Source: JACPFJ01 sp041738275
Lineage (GTDB): Bacteria > Desulfobacterota > Desulfuromonadia > Geobacterales > Pseudopelobacteraceae
DNA: 15,210 nt
Assembly: GCA_041738275.1 (NCBI GenBank)
Contig: JBGSQD010000156.1
Coordinates: 1 to 15,210 of the forward strand
Direction: 5' to 3'
Positions 1 to 7,711 of the stretch are shown here, one piece after another. Below the pieces are notes generated by a model. The model had not been told where the DNA came from. It ran no database searches and saw only the letters and a list, made by a program, of their open reading frames with translations. Numbering within the stretch: the stretch's first letter is position 1; every line of letters starts with the position of its first letter. The translations under genes were made by a program, and so were the position numbers.

Positions 1-1
1 A

Positions 2-30
2 CCCCCTCCCGTCAAGGGAGGGGGGATTTT
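2..30 (+). terminator. Intrinsic terminator of an upstream off-window gene
   Basis: A perfect 9-bp GC-rich stem (CCCCCTCCC at 2-10 pairing with GGGAGGGGG at 16-24) encloses a GTCAA loop and is followed by GATTTT. No rightward gene precedes it inside the window, so it probably ends a gene lying to the left. Confidence 0.75.
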
Positions 31-124
31 CTGTAGCAATTGTTCTGTAAGTTATGCAAAGTCTGTGTTTATAAGCATTCAACGTGTATTTTCAACTGCG
101 AAAGTTGAGATAATAATAAGTGAG

Positions 125-174
125 AACAGAATAGGCCCGTCCGCGTACATGCGCAGACGGGCCTATTCTGTTTT
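125..174. terminator. Bidirectional terminator after the YkgJ-family gene
   Basis: A perfect 17-bp inverted repeat (125-141 with 156-172) surrounds a 14-nt loop. It lies 5 nt beyond the stop codon of the leftward gene ending at 178. On the minus strand the stem ends in a T-rich run (ATTCTGTT then CTCACTTATT), and on the plus strand it ends in CTGTTTT, so it could stop transcription both ways. Its main job is likely termination of the leftward gene. Confidence 0.8.
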
Positions 175-177
175 GGG

Positions 178-486
178 TCAGGTGGTGATTTCCGCACAGG
201 TGAAGCGTCGACAGATATCCGGGCGTTGTTCGTAGATACTGCAGCGTCCCTGCACCAGAAATTCACAGCCGTAGTCAATCTCCAGCCGGTGTGCCCCGTA
301 AAGCGAGATCTGCAGGCGGCAGGCACCCAGGGCCCTGAGTTGTTCGTACTCCTCCCAGGAGATTTCAATGGCGGCAAATGAGCTGCAGCATGCGCCACCG
401 CAGGTTATACAGCGTTCGCTGCCATCCTCGGGATGGTCGAGCAGGATTCCGTGGAGTTTCGTCTTCTGGCGGTAGGGGAAGGGCAT
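178..486 (-). CDS. YkgJ family cysteine cluster (zinc/iron-chelating) protein
   Basis: This 102-residue protein has the cysteine pattern of the YkgJ / CxxCxxCC family. C26, C29, C33 and C34 form the N-terminal cluster (RCITCGGACC). The C-terminal half holds C74, C82, C92 and C97 in the typical setting of an aromatic/Leu after the first Cys, 'CSIYEQRPDICRRF' and a last Cys. The family is thought to bind a metal ion (zinc or iron, or an Fe-S cluster), but no reaction is established. There is no signal peptide or membrane helix, so it is probably cytoplasmic. The start is fixed by AGGAGGG (minus strand, 491-497) 4 nt before the ATG. The gene is monocistronic, with its own terminator at 125-172. 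A TATAAA-like box on the minus strand at 513-518 may be its -10 element, but no convincing -35 was seen. Confidence 0.88.
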   Translation of the reverse strand: MPFPYRQKTKLHGILLDHPEDGSERCITCGGACCSSFAAIEISWEEYEQLRALGACRLQISLYGAHRLEIDYGCEFLVQGRCSIYEQRPDICRRFTCAEITT

Positions 487-576
487 GGTACCCTCCTGAT
501 TCCTGGTTTCAATTTATAAACGACAGGAGCCGGTATGGAGTCTGATTTGTAGCAGATGTATTGTCCTTGGCAAGTA

Positions 577-753
577 TTATTTTGATTGTGCAATCAATGG
601 ACGCATCGCACGTATAAAGTCCATACGTAGTGATGCTGTCCTGTTAATTAATGAGTAATAGTCTGAATCAAGCAGCAAGTGGTTGCAATCCGCAAGAATA
701 CTGATAAAATCGCGGCGGTGCTGTTTTTTGTCGTCTATTAAGGAGACAACCAT
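577..753 (-). CDS. Possible small hypothetical protein (doubtful)
   Basis: A leftward 58-codon reading frame starts at an ATG (751-753) with GGAG 8 nt upstream and ends in TAA at 577-579. The product is charged and helical in look (for example DDKKQHRRDF early and SLRMDFIRAMRPLIAQSK at the end), with no membrane segment and no recognised family. Against it: its 5' end collides with the start of the better supported rightward gene at 752, whose Shine-Dalgarno sequence lies inside this frame. The amino-acid composition looks protein-like, so it is listed, but it may be a chance open frame within the upstream region of the kinase operon. Confidence 0.25.
   Translation of the reverse strand: MVVSLIDDKKQHRRDFISILADCNHLLLDSDYYSLINRTASLRMDFIRAMRPLIAQSK
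582..597. promoter_or_regulatory. Inverted repeat, possible operator
   Basis: TTGATTG-TG-CAATCAA is a 7-bp perfect inverted repeat with a 2-nt centre, the form of a dimeric regulator site. It lies about 155 nt before the small membrane protein gene that starts the kinase operon. TATAAA follows at 613-618 and could be a -10 box, although no good -35 is at the right distance. The role is inferred from form and position only. Confidence 0.25.
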
Positions 754-967
754 GTCAGCCACTCCATCAAGCAACAGTGTAATATCCTATGAATTCAGCA
801 TCCCCCTCCTTCTTTTCCTGATCTCCACCTGTCTGACCACCTCCATGGTCCCAAACAACACCTTCCTGCTTCGGAACCACCCCTTCGTCATTATGGCCGC
901 CGTGGTTGCGGTTGTCCAGTTGTTGCTTAAACTCAGCAAGATCGGTCCAATGGTGCAGACATTATGA
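752..967 (+). CDS. Small two-helix membrane protein coupled to the hybrid kinase
   Basis: A 71-residue protein with two hydrophobic stretches, about residues 15-33 (FSIPLLLFLISTCLTTSMV) and 45-61 (FVIMAAVVAVVQLLLKL), joined by a short polar turn with NNTF and RNHP. It is probably an inner-membrane hairpin. No family is recognised. The start is chosen because AAGGAGA (740-746) sits 5 nt before ATG 752; a longer frame upstream lacks this support. The stop overlaps the kinase start (ATGA at 964-967), a sign of translational coupling. A role as accessory subunit or regulator of the kinase sensor module is possible but only inferred from this arrangement. Confidence 0.65.
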   Translation: MSATPSSNSVISYEFSIPLLLFLISTCLTTSMVPNNTFLLRNHPFVIMAAVVAVVQLLLKLSKIGPMVQTL

Positions 968-3900
968 AATACCTTCTTTCGTTGTCGATCAGAACTCAAA
1001 TGATAATCCTGATCGTGGTGATGTCGCTGGCACCCTTGGGGATAATCGTCTATTCAGCACTGGAAGAGCTCAAACATGACAAACATAATGCTTGGCTGAC
1101 TGCAGAACGATTGTGCAATGAGGTCGGTAATCAGCAGAATGTCCTGTTGTCCGGAGCTGAACAGTTGATGAACAGCCTTGCCTACATTCCCAGTATCCAG
1201 AATCGGGATGCAGGTGGTGCCAGTAAACTTTTTTCAGATCTGCTCAGGAAAAATCCCCAAATATCGAATATCGCCATTTTGGATACCACAGGCCTGATTT
1301 GGGCGTCGGGAGTACCTTTGAGCGGCATCACCATGGGTAATGACCGCAGATTTTTCCAGAATGCGATTGCAACAGGAAATTTCTCATCAGGAGAATATAC
1401 CGTCGGCAGAATCCTGAAAAAGTCTTCCATTCAGTTCGGTTACCCCATCAGGGACAATTCCGGGAAGATTCGCTTTGTTGCAATAGTCGCCTTTGCCCTT
1501 GATTCATACAATCAACTGCTCAGGATGAGTAAAATGCCTGATAACACATCACTCGTGCTGATTGATCATAAGGGAGCTATTCTCTTTGATGCAACAGCCC
1601 CTGAATTCATCGGCAAAATGGACAAGCCGGAGATCTTCAGGAAGATGTCCGAAGGGGCTGACAAAGGAAATTTTGAAACTACCGGTAATACCGGAAAAAA
1701 TAGATATTTCTCCTACCAGAAAATACGCATGGACAGCGAACAAACGCCTTACATGTATGTGCGTACCGGCATCCTGAAGAATTCTGTTTCACAAAAGATC
1801 CGGAAGGATCTCCTGCTCAATGTCGGCGCAATGATATCAATTATGCTTCTGATAATCGGCTTGGCCATGTACCTGAGCAAACGGTTCATAGTGGACAAAA
1901 TCATCGCGCTGCAAAATGCTGCGCAACAAGTCGGCAAGGGTAATCTCGGGGTTCAGGTCGCTGATTGTGTTTCCGGCGCCGAACTCGGTGAACTGGGGAA
2001 TGCGTTTGATGAGATGTCGCTCAGGCTGGCTGAAACCTTCCGCAAACGCAGACAGATTGAGGAATCGCTGCGGGTGAGTGAGGCTCGCTACCGAAACTTC
2101 TTTGACAAAAACAAGTCCGTAATGCTTGTTGTCGACCCGGAAATCGGCCGCATTGTAGACGCCAATCCAGCTGCCTGCTCCTATTATGGATGGTCTAGGG
2201 AAGAATTGATCAGCAAGGAGATTTATGAGATCAATACATTCAGCCAGGAGGATGTCGTTGCGGAGATGGCACTGGCGAAAAATCAGAACCGGGATCATTT
2301 TTTCTTCAGGCACCGCAGGGCTGACGGAACGATCCGGGACGTTGAGGTTTACTCGGGGCCAGTACAGACCAACGATAAGACACTTCTGTTGTCAATCGTC
2401 CATGACATCACCGAGCGCAAGGAGGCGGAAAAGGCCCTGACACATTCTCATGACTTGATGCGCTACATCATCGAGCATAACCGATGCGCCATCGCGGTCC
2501 ATGACAGAGAACTGAAATATGTTTATGTGAGCCAGCGCTATCTTCAGGATTATAGAGTCAAAGAACAGGATGTAATCGGAAAACATCATTATGATGTGTT
2601 TCCTGATCTGCCCCGGAAGTGGAGAGAGGTGCATCAGAAGGCGCTGGCCGGGGAGATCTCGAGCGCGGAAGATGATCCATATGTGCGGGAAGACGGCGCC
2701 ATGGACTGGACCCGCTGGGAATGCCGACCGTGGTATGAGGCCGATGGTTCGATAGGCGGGATCATCATCTACACGGAGGTCATCACCGAGCGCAAACGTG
2801 CAGAGGAAGATTTACGTCAGGCCAAAGCAGCCGCCGAAGCGGCCAATGTTGCCAAGAGCCAGTTTCTGGCCAACATGAGCCATGAAATCTGCACCCCCAT
2901 GAACGGCGTTATCGGCCTGATCGATCTGTTGCTGGTTACGGAACTGACAGAGGAACAGCGCAGGTATGCCGAGCTGGCCAGGCAGTCCGGCAGAAATATG
3001 GTGCATCTGATCAGCGATATCCTCGAATTTTCCAAGATTGAAGCGCATAAGATTGAGCTTGAAACACGGGATTTTGATCTGCTGGCAGAGACAAACGCCA
3101 CCATCAAACTGCTTTCGCTCCGGGCACAGGAAAAAGGGGTGTTGCTGGTATCTCTGATTAATCCTGATGTGCCTCTGTTGTTGAAGGGGGATGCGGGACG
3201 CTTGCGCCAGATCATCACCAACCTGATCGGCAATGCCATCAAGTTTACGGCCAAGGGCTCGATCTCGCTCCATATCAGCAAAGATGCAGAGGATGAGTAC
3301 TGTTCCACCCTCCGGTTTCTGGTGCGCGACAGCGGCATCGGCATTGCGCCGGAAAAGCTGGAGTCCATATTCGAGCCCTTCACCCAGGCGGACGGTTCCA
3401 CCACCCGTAAATACGGCGGCACCGGGCTGGGGTTGACGATCTCGCGTCAGCTTGCAGAGCTGATGGGTGGGACTGTCGGTGTTGAAAGTGTGGAGGGGGA
3501 CGGATCGACGTTCTGGTTTACGGTCGTGCTGGGAAAACAGGAAGAGTCAGGGCCGGATCAGAGTAATTATCCTGTTACGGCCGAACAGATCGAATCGCCA
3601 CTGCCAAAGATGGCAACCGCCCACAGCACCAGACTGCTCCTGGCCGAGGATGATTCGACCAATCAAATGGTGACACAGTCAATCCTTGTGAAATACGGGT
3701 ACCAGGTGGATGTGGCCGGCAATGGCGACGAAGTGCTCTGGTTGCTGGAGCAAAACGACTACGCCCTGGTGCTGATGGACTGCATGATGCCGGTAATGAA
3801 CGGCTATGACGCGACGGCGGTCATCCGAGATCCAAATTCGTCAGTCAGAAACCACGCCATACCGGTGATTGCCCTCACGGCCAACGCCATGCGGGAAGAT

Positions 3901-4452
3901 CGGGACAGTTGCCTTGCTGCCGGAATGGATGATTACCTGAGCAAACCGCTTGATGTTAATGACTTGCTGGCAGTGATCGAAAAATGGACGACATCTTTGT
4001 CCATGCTTGGGACTGGCTCAGGCTTTGATTCTGTTTACGGCATCGGTCCGGAAACGATCGCAGGTGGAGAGAAAGAGGCTGGCTGTTCCACCAGTGCTGT
4101 TTTTGATCTGGACGAGTTTGTCGACCGAAGCCTGGGAGATATGGATGTGTCCCGTGACGTGGCTGCTGTTTTTATCGAAAGTGCCACGAAATGTATAGAG
4201 TCAATCCACACTGCACAGGCCGCAAGTGATGCTAACGCACTTCGCCGGTCGGCACATAAACTGAAAGGTTCGGCAGCTAATCTGTCATTGCCGTTATTGT
4301 CTGAAATTGCTGGTATGATTGAAGCTGATGCTGAGACCGGTGCTTTTGATAAAGCCGGACAACTTCTGCCGGAATTGGAGTTGCGCTTTGAGCAGGCGCA
4401 ATATGTTTTGAAGGAGATGCTTTTTGCACCGCAAGGAAAGGCAGACCAATGA
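964..4452 (+). CDS. Hybrid sensor histidine kinase (dCACHE-HAMP-PAS-PAS-HisKA-HATPase-REC-HPt)
   Basis: A 1162-residue membrane sensor kinase with a full internal phosphorelay. Domains in order: TM1 (about 13-33), a periplasmic dCACHE-type ligand domain (about 35-280), TM2 (283-304), HAMP (about 305-360), two PAS domains (about 370-485 and 497-613, each ending in an ITERK-like motif), HisKA with phospho-acceptor H640, HATPase_c (about 740-856; N-box NLIGNAIKF, G1 DSGIGIAP, G2 GGTGLGLT), a receiver domain (about 890-1008; acidic pair EDD, phospho-acceptor D939 in LMDCMMPVMNG, Lys in SKP) and a C-terminal HPt domain with H1098 in SAHKLKGSA. The H-box reads SHEICTPMNG, where family members nearly always have SHEIRTP. 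Translation is probably coupled to the small membrane gene upstream (ATGA overlap). Its stop overlaps the ATG of a truncated response regulator. The ligand cannot be told from sequence. Confidence 0.93.
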   Translation: MKYLLSLSIRTQMIILIVVMSLAPLGIIVYSALEELKHDKHNAWLTAERLCNEVGNQQNVLLSGAEQLMNSLAYIPSIQNRDAGGASKLFSDLLRKNPQISNIAILDTTGLIWASGVPLSGITMGNDRRFFQNAIATGNFSSGEYTVGRILKKSSIQFGYPIRDNSGKIRFVAIVAFALDSYNQLLRMSKMPDNTSLVLIDHKGAILFDATAPEFIGKMDKPEIFRKMSEGADKGNFETTGNTGKNRYFSYQKIRMDSEQTPYMYVRTGILKNSVSQKIRKDLLLNVGAMISIMLLIIGLAMYLSKRFIVDKIIALQNAAQQVGKGNLGVQVADCVSGAELGELGNAFDEMSLRLAETFRKRRQIEESLRVSEARYRNFFDKNKSVMLVVDPEIGRIVDANPAACSYYGWSREELISKEIYEINTFSQEDVVAEMALAKNQNRDHFFFRHRRADGTIRDVEVYSGPVQTNDKTLLLSIVHDITERKEAEKALTHSHDLMRYIIEHNRCAIAVHDRELKYVYVSQRYLQDYRVKEQDVIGKHHYDVFPDLPRKWREVHQKALAGEISSAEDDPYVREDGAMDWTRWECRPWYEADGSIGGIIIYTEVITERKRAEEDLRQAKAAAEAANVAKSQFLANMSHEICTPMNGVIGLIDLLLVTELTEEQRRYAELARQSGRNMVHLISDILEFSKIEAHKIELETRDFDLLAETNATIKLLSLRAQEKGVLLVSLINPDVPLLLKGDAGRLRQIITNLIGNAIKFTAKGSISLHISKDAEDEYCSTLRFLVRDSGIGIAPEKLESIFEPFTQADGSTTRKYGGTGLGLTISRQLAELMGGTVGVESVEGDGSTFWFTVVLGKQEESGPDQSNYPVTAEQIESPLPKMATAHSTRLLLAEDDSTNQMVTQSILVKYGYQVDVAGNGDEVLWLLEQNDYALVLMDCMMPVMNGYDATAVIRDPNSSVRNHAIPVIALTANAMREDRDSCLAAGMDDYLSKPLDVNDLLAVIEKWTTSLSMLGTGSGFDSVYGIGPETIAGGEKEAGCSTSAVFDLDEFVDRSLGDMDVSRDVAAVFIESATKCIESIHTAQAASDANALRRSAHKLKGSAANLSLPLLSEIAGMIEADAETGAFDKAGQLLPELELRFEQAQYVLKEMLFAPQGKADQ

Positions 4453-4529
4453 AAGTTCTGATGGTCGAAGATGATGCTTCGTCACGCCTGATGTTGAGGC
4501 GATCGCGACGCTTGACCCATCGAGGTTGA
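4449..4529 (+). pseudogene. Truncated response regulator (receiver N-terminus only)
   Basis: An ATG overlapping the kinase stop (ATGA, 4449-4452) opens a 26-codon frame beginning MKVLMVEDDASSRLML. This is the classic first strand and acidic pair (EDD) of a CheY-like receiver domain. After this the frame reads RRSRRLTHRG and stops at TGA 4527-4529. The phospho-acceptor Asp, the Thr/Ser and the Lys of a receiver are all absent. After residue 16 the homology appears lost, which suggests a deletion that removed most of the gene. The next gene's start lies 5 nt beyond the stop. In the +2 frame the residual DNA reads VEAIATLDPSRLTR without stops, which could be the out-of-frame tail of the lost regulator (inference). 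The intact gene would have been the obvious target of the kinase HPt domain. Confidence 0.7.
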
Positions 4530-4534
4530 CACGT

Positions 4535-6481
4535 ATGGCAGAAAACAGAATCGGAGAATTGCTGATCAACAACAACCTTATCAGCAAGGAACAGTTCGAC
4601 CAGGCACTGGAGATGCAGCAACTCACTCCGGAGCAACCTATCGGCCAGATATTGTGCCAGCTCGGTTTCTTAAAGAGCAAGGACCTGGAATATGTTCTTG
4701 ATCACAACATGAAGCGACGCAAGCTGGGGGAAATTCTGGTGTCGCTGAATCTGATAGACGAGGAGCGCCTGAAGAATGCACTAAAGGCAAGCAAGGACGA
4801 GAAGATTCCACTCGGCAGGGCACTGATCAGGCAGCATTTGCTTGAGGAAGAGCAGCTGGCCCGCGCCTTAGCCCTTCAGCATGACCTGACGTTCGTCAGT
4901 CTGGCCGGCGTGCGGTTCGATCCCGAACTGTCCAACTTCGTCAATGCCACCTTTGCCCAGCGTCTTCGTATCGTGCCTATCAGGAACAGAGATGGGAAAC
5001 TGACCATTGCCATGGCCTATCCTATCCCAAGAGACGAACTTGCACAGCTGGAAAACTGGTGCAAGATGCCCATTATCCCGGTCATTGCAAAAGAAAGCGA
5101 TATCATCATTGCGCAGCAGAAAATCTTTAAAATTACCGGGATACCCGAGCATGCGAAGCTGCATCTGGAGATTACCGAAGACCAGGATCGAGATGCCGTC
5201 AAGTCTAAATACATCAATAATTTTATCAGTGCGGATGTGGATTACCTCACCAAGCGGATCATTACCACCGGCATTAAGGACGGAACCAGTGATATCCACC
5301 TGGAGTCAACCGAGAACGGCATGATTGTTCGCTACCGTATGGATGGCATATTGCAGAGTATAGATCTGGGAGCCGATGATCCGCTGGTCAGTGCTAATGC
5401 CCGCCAGATTATATCCAAGATAAAGATTCTCTGCGATATGGATATTGCCGAGCGCCGCCGCCCCCAGGACAGCAGTTTCAAGATGAAGGTCTCCAAGGAG
5501 GGGAAGGTACGCAGCGTTGATTTCCGGGTGTCAACGGTGCCGACACAGTTCGGCGAGAATATGGTCATACGCATTCTGGACAAGCGAAGCGGCACCATCA
5601 CTCTGGAGGGTTTGGGCTACTCTCCCGAAGACATAGCGACTCTTTACCGGGCGCTTGACAAACCGACCGGCATCTTCCTCGTTACCGGCCCCACAGGTTC
5701 CGGCAAGTCATCGACCCTGTATGCCCTGCTTGCGCACATCAATACCCCCGGCGTCAAGACCCTTACGATCGAAGATCCGATAGAATACTGCATAGAGGGG
5801 ATCACCCAGACAGAGATCAACGAGGTAATCGGCAATACCTTTGCCCGCCTGCTGCGTGCCTTCCTGCGCCAAGACCCGGACAATATCATGGTCGGCGAGA
5901 TCCGTGATCTGGAAACCGCCACCATATCCATGCGTGCCGCACTGACCGGCCATACCGTACTATCTACCCTGCATACCAACGATGCCACCAGCGCCGTGAC
6001 ACGACTGATCGATATGGGGGTTGACCCGAGCCTGATCTCCGCCACCCTGCGCTGCGTCCTGGCCCAGAGATTGGTGCGCTCCATCTGCAGCAGCTGCAAG
6101 GTCCCATATTCCCCTCCTAAAAAACTCCTTGAAGAGTTCGGCATTCCTCCCGCAAGCAACATGGGGTTTTTCCAGGGCAAGGGGTGTCCGGCTTGTCATT
6201 ACACCGGTTTCAGCGGGCGTCTGCCGATTGTCGAGCTCTGGATTCCCACCCGCGAGGAATTGCTGCTGTTCAGTCGCCGCCCCGACAACCTTTCCCTTCG
6301 GAATGTTGTCTTTTCAACCCCTGACCGATTGACCATGATCGATACCGGTTTCCGTCGCGTTCATGCCGGTGAGACAACCCTCGAAGAACTTCTGCGAACG
6401 GTGCCATACGAACAGATTGAGGCGGGGCGGGAAAGTATCAAGAAGATGTTTTCCGCGACCAAGCCGCTGAATGTGAAATAA
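4535..6481 (+). CDS. PilB/GspE-like type II secretion / type IV pilus assembly ATPase
   Basis: A 648-residue AAA-type secretion ATPase, cytosolic and expected to act as a hexamer driving pilus or pseudopilus assembly. The N-terminus carries four MshEN-like motifs in two pairs (about residues 5-59 and 63-115), followed by a T2SSE_N-like region. The ATPase core has Walker A GPTGSGKS (385-392), an Asp box (TIEDPIEY), Walker B (IMVGEIRD, E455), a His box (TGHTVLSTLHTNDA) and the zinc-binding CxxC pair of PilB/GspE proteins (C518/C521 and C551/C554). ATG 4535 is preferred over the in-frame TTG at 4526 because GAGG (4522-4525) is correctly spaced only for the ATG. No pilin, inner-membrane platform or secretin gene is nearby. 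The gene follows the truncated regulator and may be read from the kinase operon. Whether it serves a pilus or a secretion system cannot be told. Confidence 0.9.
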   Translation: MAENRIGELLINNNLISKEQFDQALEMQQLTPEQPIGQILCQLGFLKSKDLEYVLDHNMKRRKLGEILVSLNLIDEERLKNALKASKDEKIPLGRALIRQHLLEEEQLARALALQHDLTFVSLAGVRFDPELSNFVNATFAQRLRIVPIRNRDGKLTIAMAYPIPRDELAQLENWCKMPIIPVIAKESDIIIAQQKIFKITGIPEHAKLHLEITEDQDRDAVKSKYINNFISADVDYLTKRIITTGIKDGTSDIHLESTENGMIVRYRMDGILQSIDLGADDPLVSANARQIISKIKILCDMDIAERRRPQDSSFKMKVSKEGKVRSVDFRVSTVPTQFGENMVIRILDKRSGTITLEGLGYSPEDIATLYRALDKPTGIFLVTGPTGSGKSSTLYALLAHINTPGVKTLTIEDPIEYCIEGITQTEINEVIGNTFARLLRAFLRQDPDNIMVGEIRDLETATISMRAALTGHTVLSTLHTNDATSAVTRLIDMGVDPSLISATLRCVLAQRLVRSICSSCKVPYSPPKKLLEEFGIPPASNMGFFQGKGCPACHYTGFSGRLPIVELWIPTREELLLFSRRPDNLSLRNVVFSTPDRLTMIDTGFRRVHAGETTLEELLRTVPYEQIEAGRESIKKMFSATKPLNVK

Positions 6482-6537
6482 CATAAGGTTTTCAGTCAAC
6501 ACGGAAGCTGACAAGTTTATTGGGATCAGGAGGGGCC

Positions 6538-7065
6538 ATGCCCGCAAAAATCGAAATCATTCAGGCCGATATCACGACCCTGGCCCTGGACGCCATTGTC
6601 AATGCCGCCAACAATACCCTTCTGGGAGGAGGCGGAGTGGACGGCGCCATCCACCGTGCCGCCGGTCCTGAACTTGTGCAGGAGTGCGCCGGTCTGGGGG
6701 GGTGCGATACCGGAGACGCCAAGATCACCAAAGGCTACAACCTTCCGGCACGGCACGTTATTCACACCGTGGGGCCGGTCTGGCACGGCGGCGGCAAAGG
6801 CGAGCCGCAACTGCTGGAACGTGCCTATAAACGCTGCTTCGAGATCGCTCATGAGCATGGTCTGACAAGTATCGCCTTTCCCGCCATCAGCGCCGGCGTC
6901 TACGGCTACCCCATGCGAGAGGCGGCAGTCATCGCCCTAGCAGCGGCGCAGGCCGCCATGGCAGCCTATCCCGAGCTGGAGCGGATCATCTTTGTCCAGT
7001 TCAGCGCCGGAGCCCAACAGGTTTACCGGGAAGTGGCCGCCAACTGTGGTGTCATTTCCGGGTGA
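6538..7065 (+). CDS. Macrodomain O-acetyl-ADP-ribose deacetylase (YmdB/MacroD type)
   Basis: A 175-residue single macrodomain that fills the whole protein. The family hydrolyses O-acetyl-ADP-ribose and can remove ADP-ribose from acidic residues of proteins. Diagnostic segments are ADIT (D11, adenine contact), IVNAANN with N25, the glycine loop GGGGVDGAIH with D35, TGDAKIT, VIHTVGPVW and the phosphate loop ISAGVYGYP. N25 and D35 match the catalytic residues proposed for E. coli YmdB, as I recall that numbering. A strong AGGAGG (6528-6533) 4 nt before ATG 6538 decides the start over an upstream TTG. It lies 56 nt after the PilB-like gene and runs in the same direction, so cotranscription is possible. 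No ADP-ribosyltransferase or NAD-using partner is visible in the window, so its physiological substrate here is unknown. Confidence 0.92.
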   Translation: MPAKIEIIQADITTLALDAIVNAANNTLLGGGGVDGAIHRAAGPELVQECAGLGGCDTGDAKITKGYNLPARHVIHTVGPVWHGGGKGEPQLLERAYKRCFEIAHEHGLTSIAFPAISAGVYGYPMREAAVIALAAAQAAMAAYPELERIIFVQFSAGAQQVYREVAANCGVISG

Positions 7066-7128
7066 TCCGATTTCGGTACTCAATTTAATGTCATGACCTG
7101 CCGATAAAGATAACAGAGGTCTTGCCAG

Positions 7129-7692
7129 ATGCGAATCAGCGATATCATAAAACTGCCGACATCCGTGGCTCCAGCACATCCGCAGGTTGTCACCGCCAGT
7201 GCAAAAACAGCGCAACAACTGGATACCCTGGAAATATCAGAGGTTGCCCAGCAAAAGATCGGGCAATTGCAGCAGGGAAATGAAGCGCTGCTTCAGGCGG
7301 TCAGGCAATCCCGGCTGGCGGTGCGCACTGCCGCTCTGGAGCGGGCCGGCTATGCCAAGGAATATCTGAAAATACTGGCACGCATGTCGCCTTCCGGCGA
7401 CCGTGGCGCTGCCGTCGAAGCTGCCCGCATGGCCCGCGAGATCAAAGCCGCGACCGCCGAATTCAGAAGCAGTTTCTCCGGTGGAGAAGAAACCGCTGCA
7501 TCAGTCCGAGCCGAGATTGCCGCTTTTGCCGGCGTTGCCGGAGATACGCTCAAGATTGCCCGGGGACTGGTCGAAGGTTACCTGATGAAACGGCAGCAGA
7601 AACAACAGGGTGACAACGGGCTGGAGAAAGAAATCAGCTCTGCTGTTACGATACTGCAAGAAATGGTTACCCGCGCAATGGTTCCGGCATAA
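7129..7692 (+). CDS. Hypothetical helical protein
   Basis: A 187-residue protein that I do not recognise. It lacks Cys and Trp, has no signal peptide or membrane segment, and is rich in Ala, Gln, Glu and Arg in a pattern expected of long amphipathic helices. The first 30 residues are Ala/Pro/Thr/Val-rich and probably disordered. They lead into 'LEISEVAQQKI', a phrase that recalls the 'ISxxAxxK' segment of small flagellum-associated proteins such as FlgM-type anti-sigma factors. That resemblance is weak and gives no function. AGAGG (7115-7119) lies 9 nt before ATG 7129. It follows the macrodomain gene by 63 nt in the same direction and converges with the DUF4143 gene, their stops being only 19 nt apart with no clear terminator between. 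Confidence 0.75.
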   Translation: MRISDIIKLPTSVAPAHPQVVTASAKTAQQLDTLEISEVAQQKIGQLQQGNEALLQAVRQSRLAVRTAALERAGYAKEYLKILARMSPSGDRGAAVEAARMAREIKAATAEFRSSFSGGEETAASVRAEIAAFAGVAGDTLKIARGLVEGYLMKRQQKQQGDNGLEKEISSAVTILQEMVTRAMVPA

Positions 7693-7711
7693 TCCCGGCA
7701 GTGCAACTAAA

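Noticed and set aside
92..108. Short inverted repeat TCAACT-gcgaa-AGTTGA
   Set aside because: Only 6 bp, with no gene or promoter context to give it meaning.
560..600. Possible sigma-54 promoter (TTGGCAAG...) before the kinase operon
   Set aside because: The GG at 569-570 is not followed by GC at the required spacing.
787..999. A 70-codon leftward frame opposite the small membrane gene
   Set aside because: It has no ribosome-binding site and covers the well supported plus-strand start and ATGA overlap.
2812..3422. Long leftward open frames opposite the kinase HisKA/HATPase region
   Set aside because: The plus-strand frame encodes all expected kinase motifs here, and the antisense products resemble no family.
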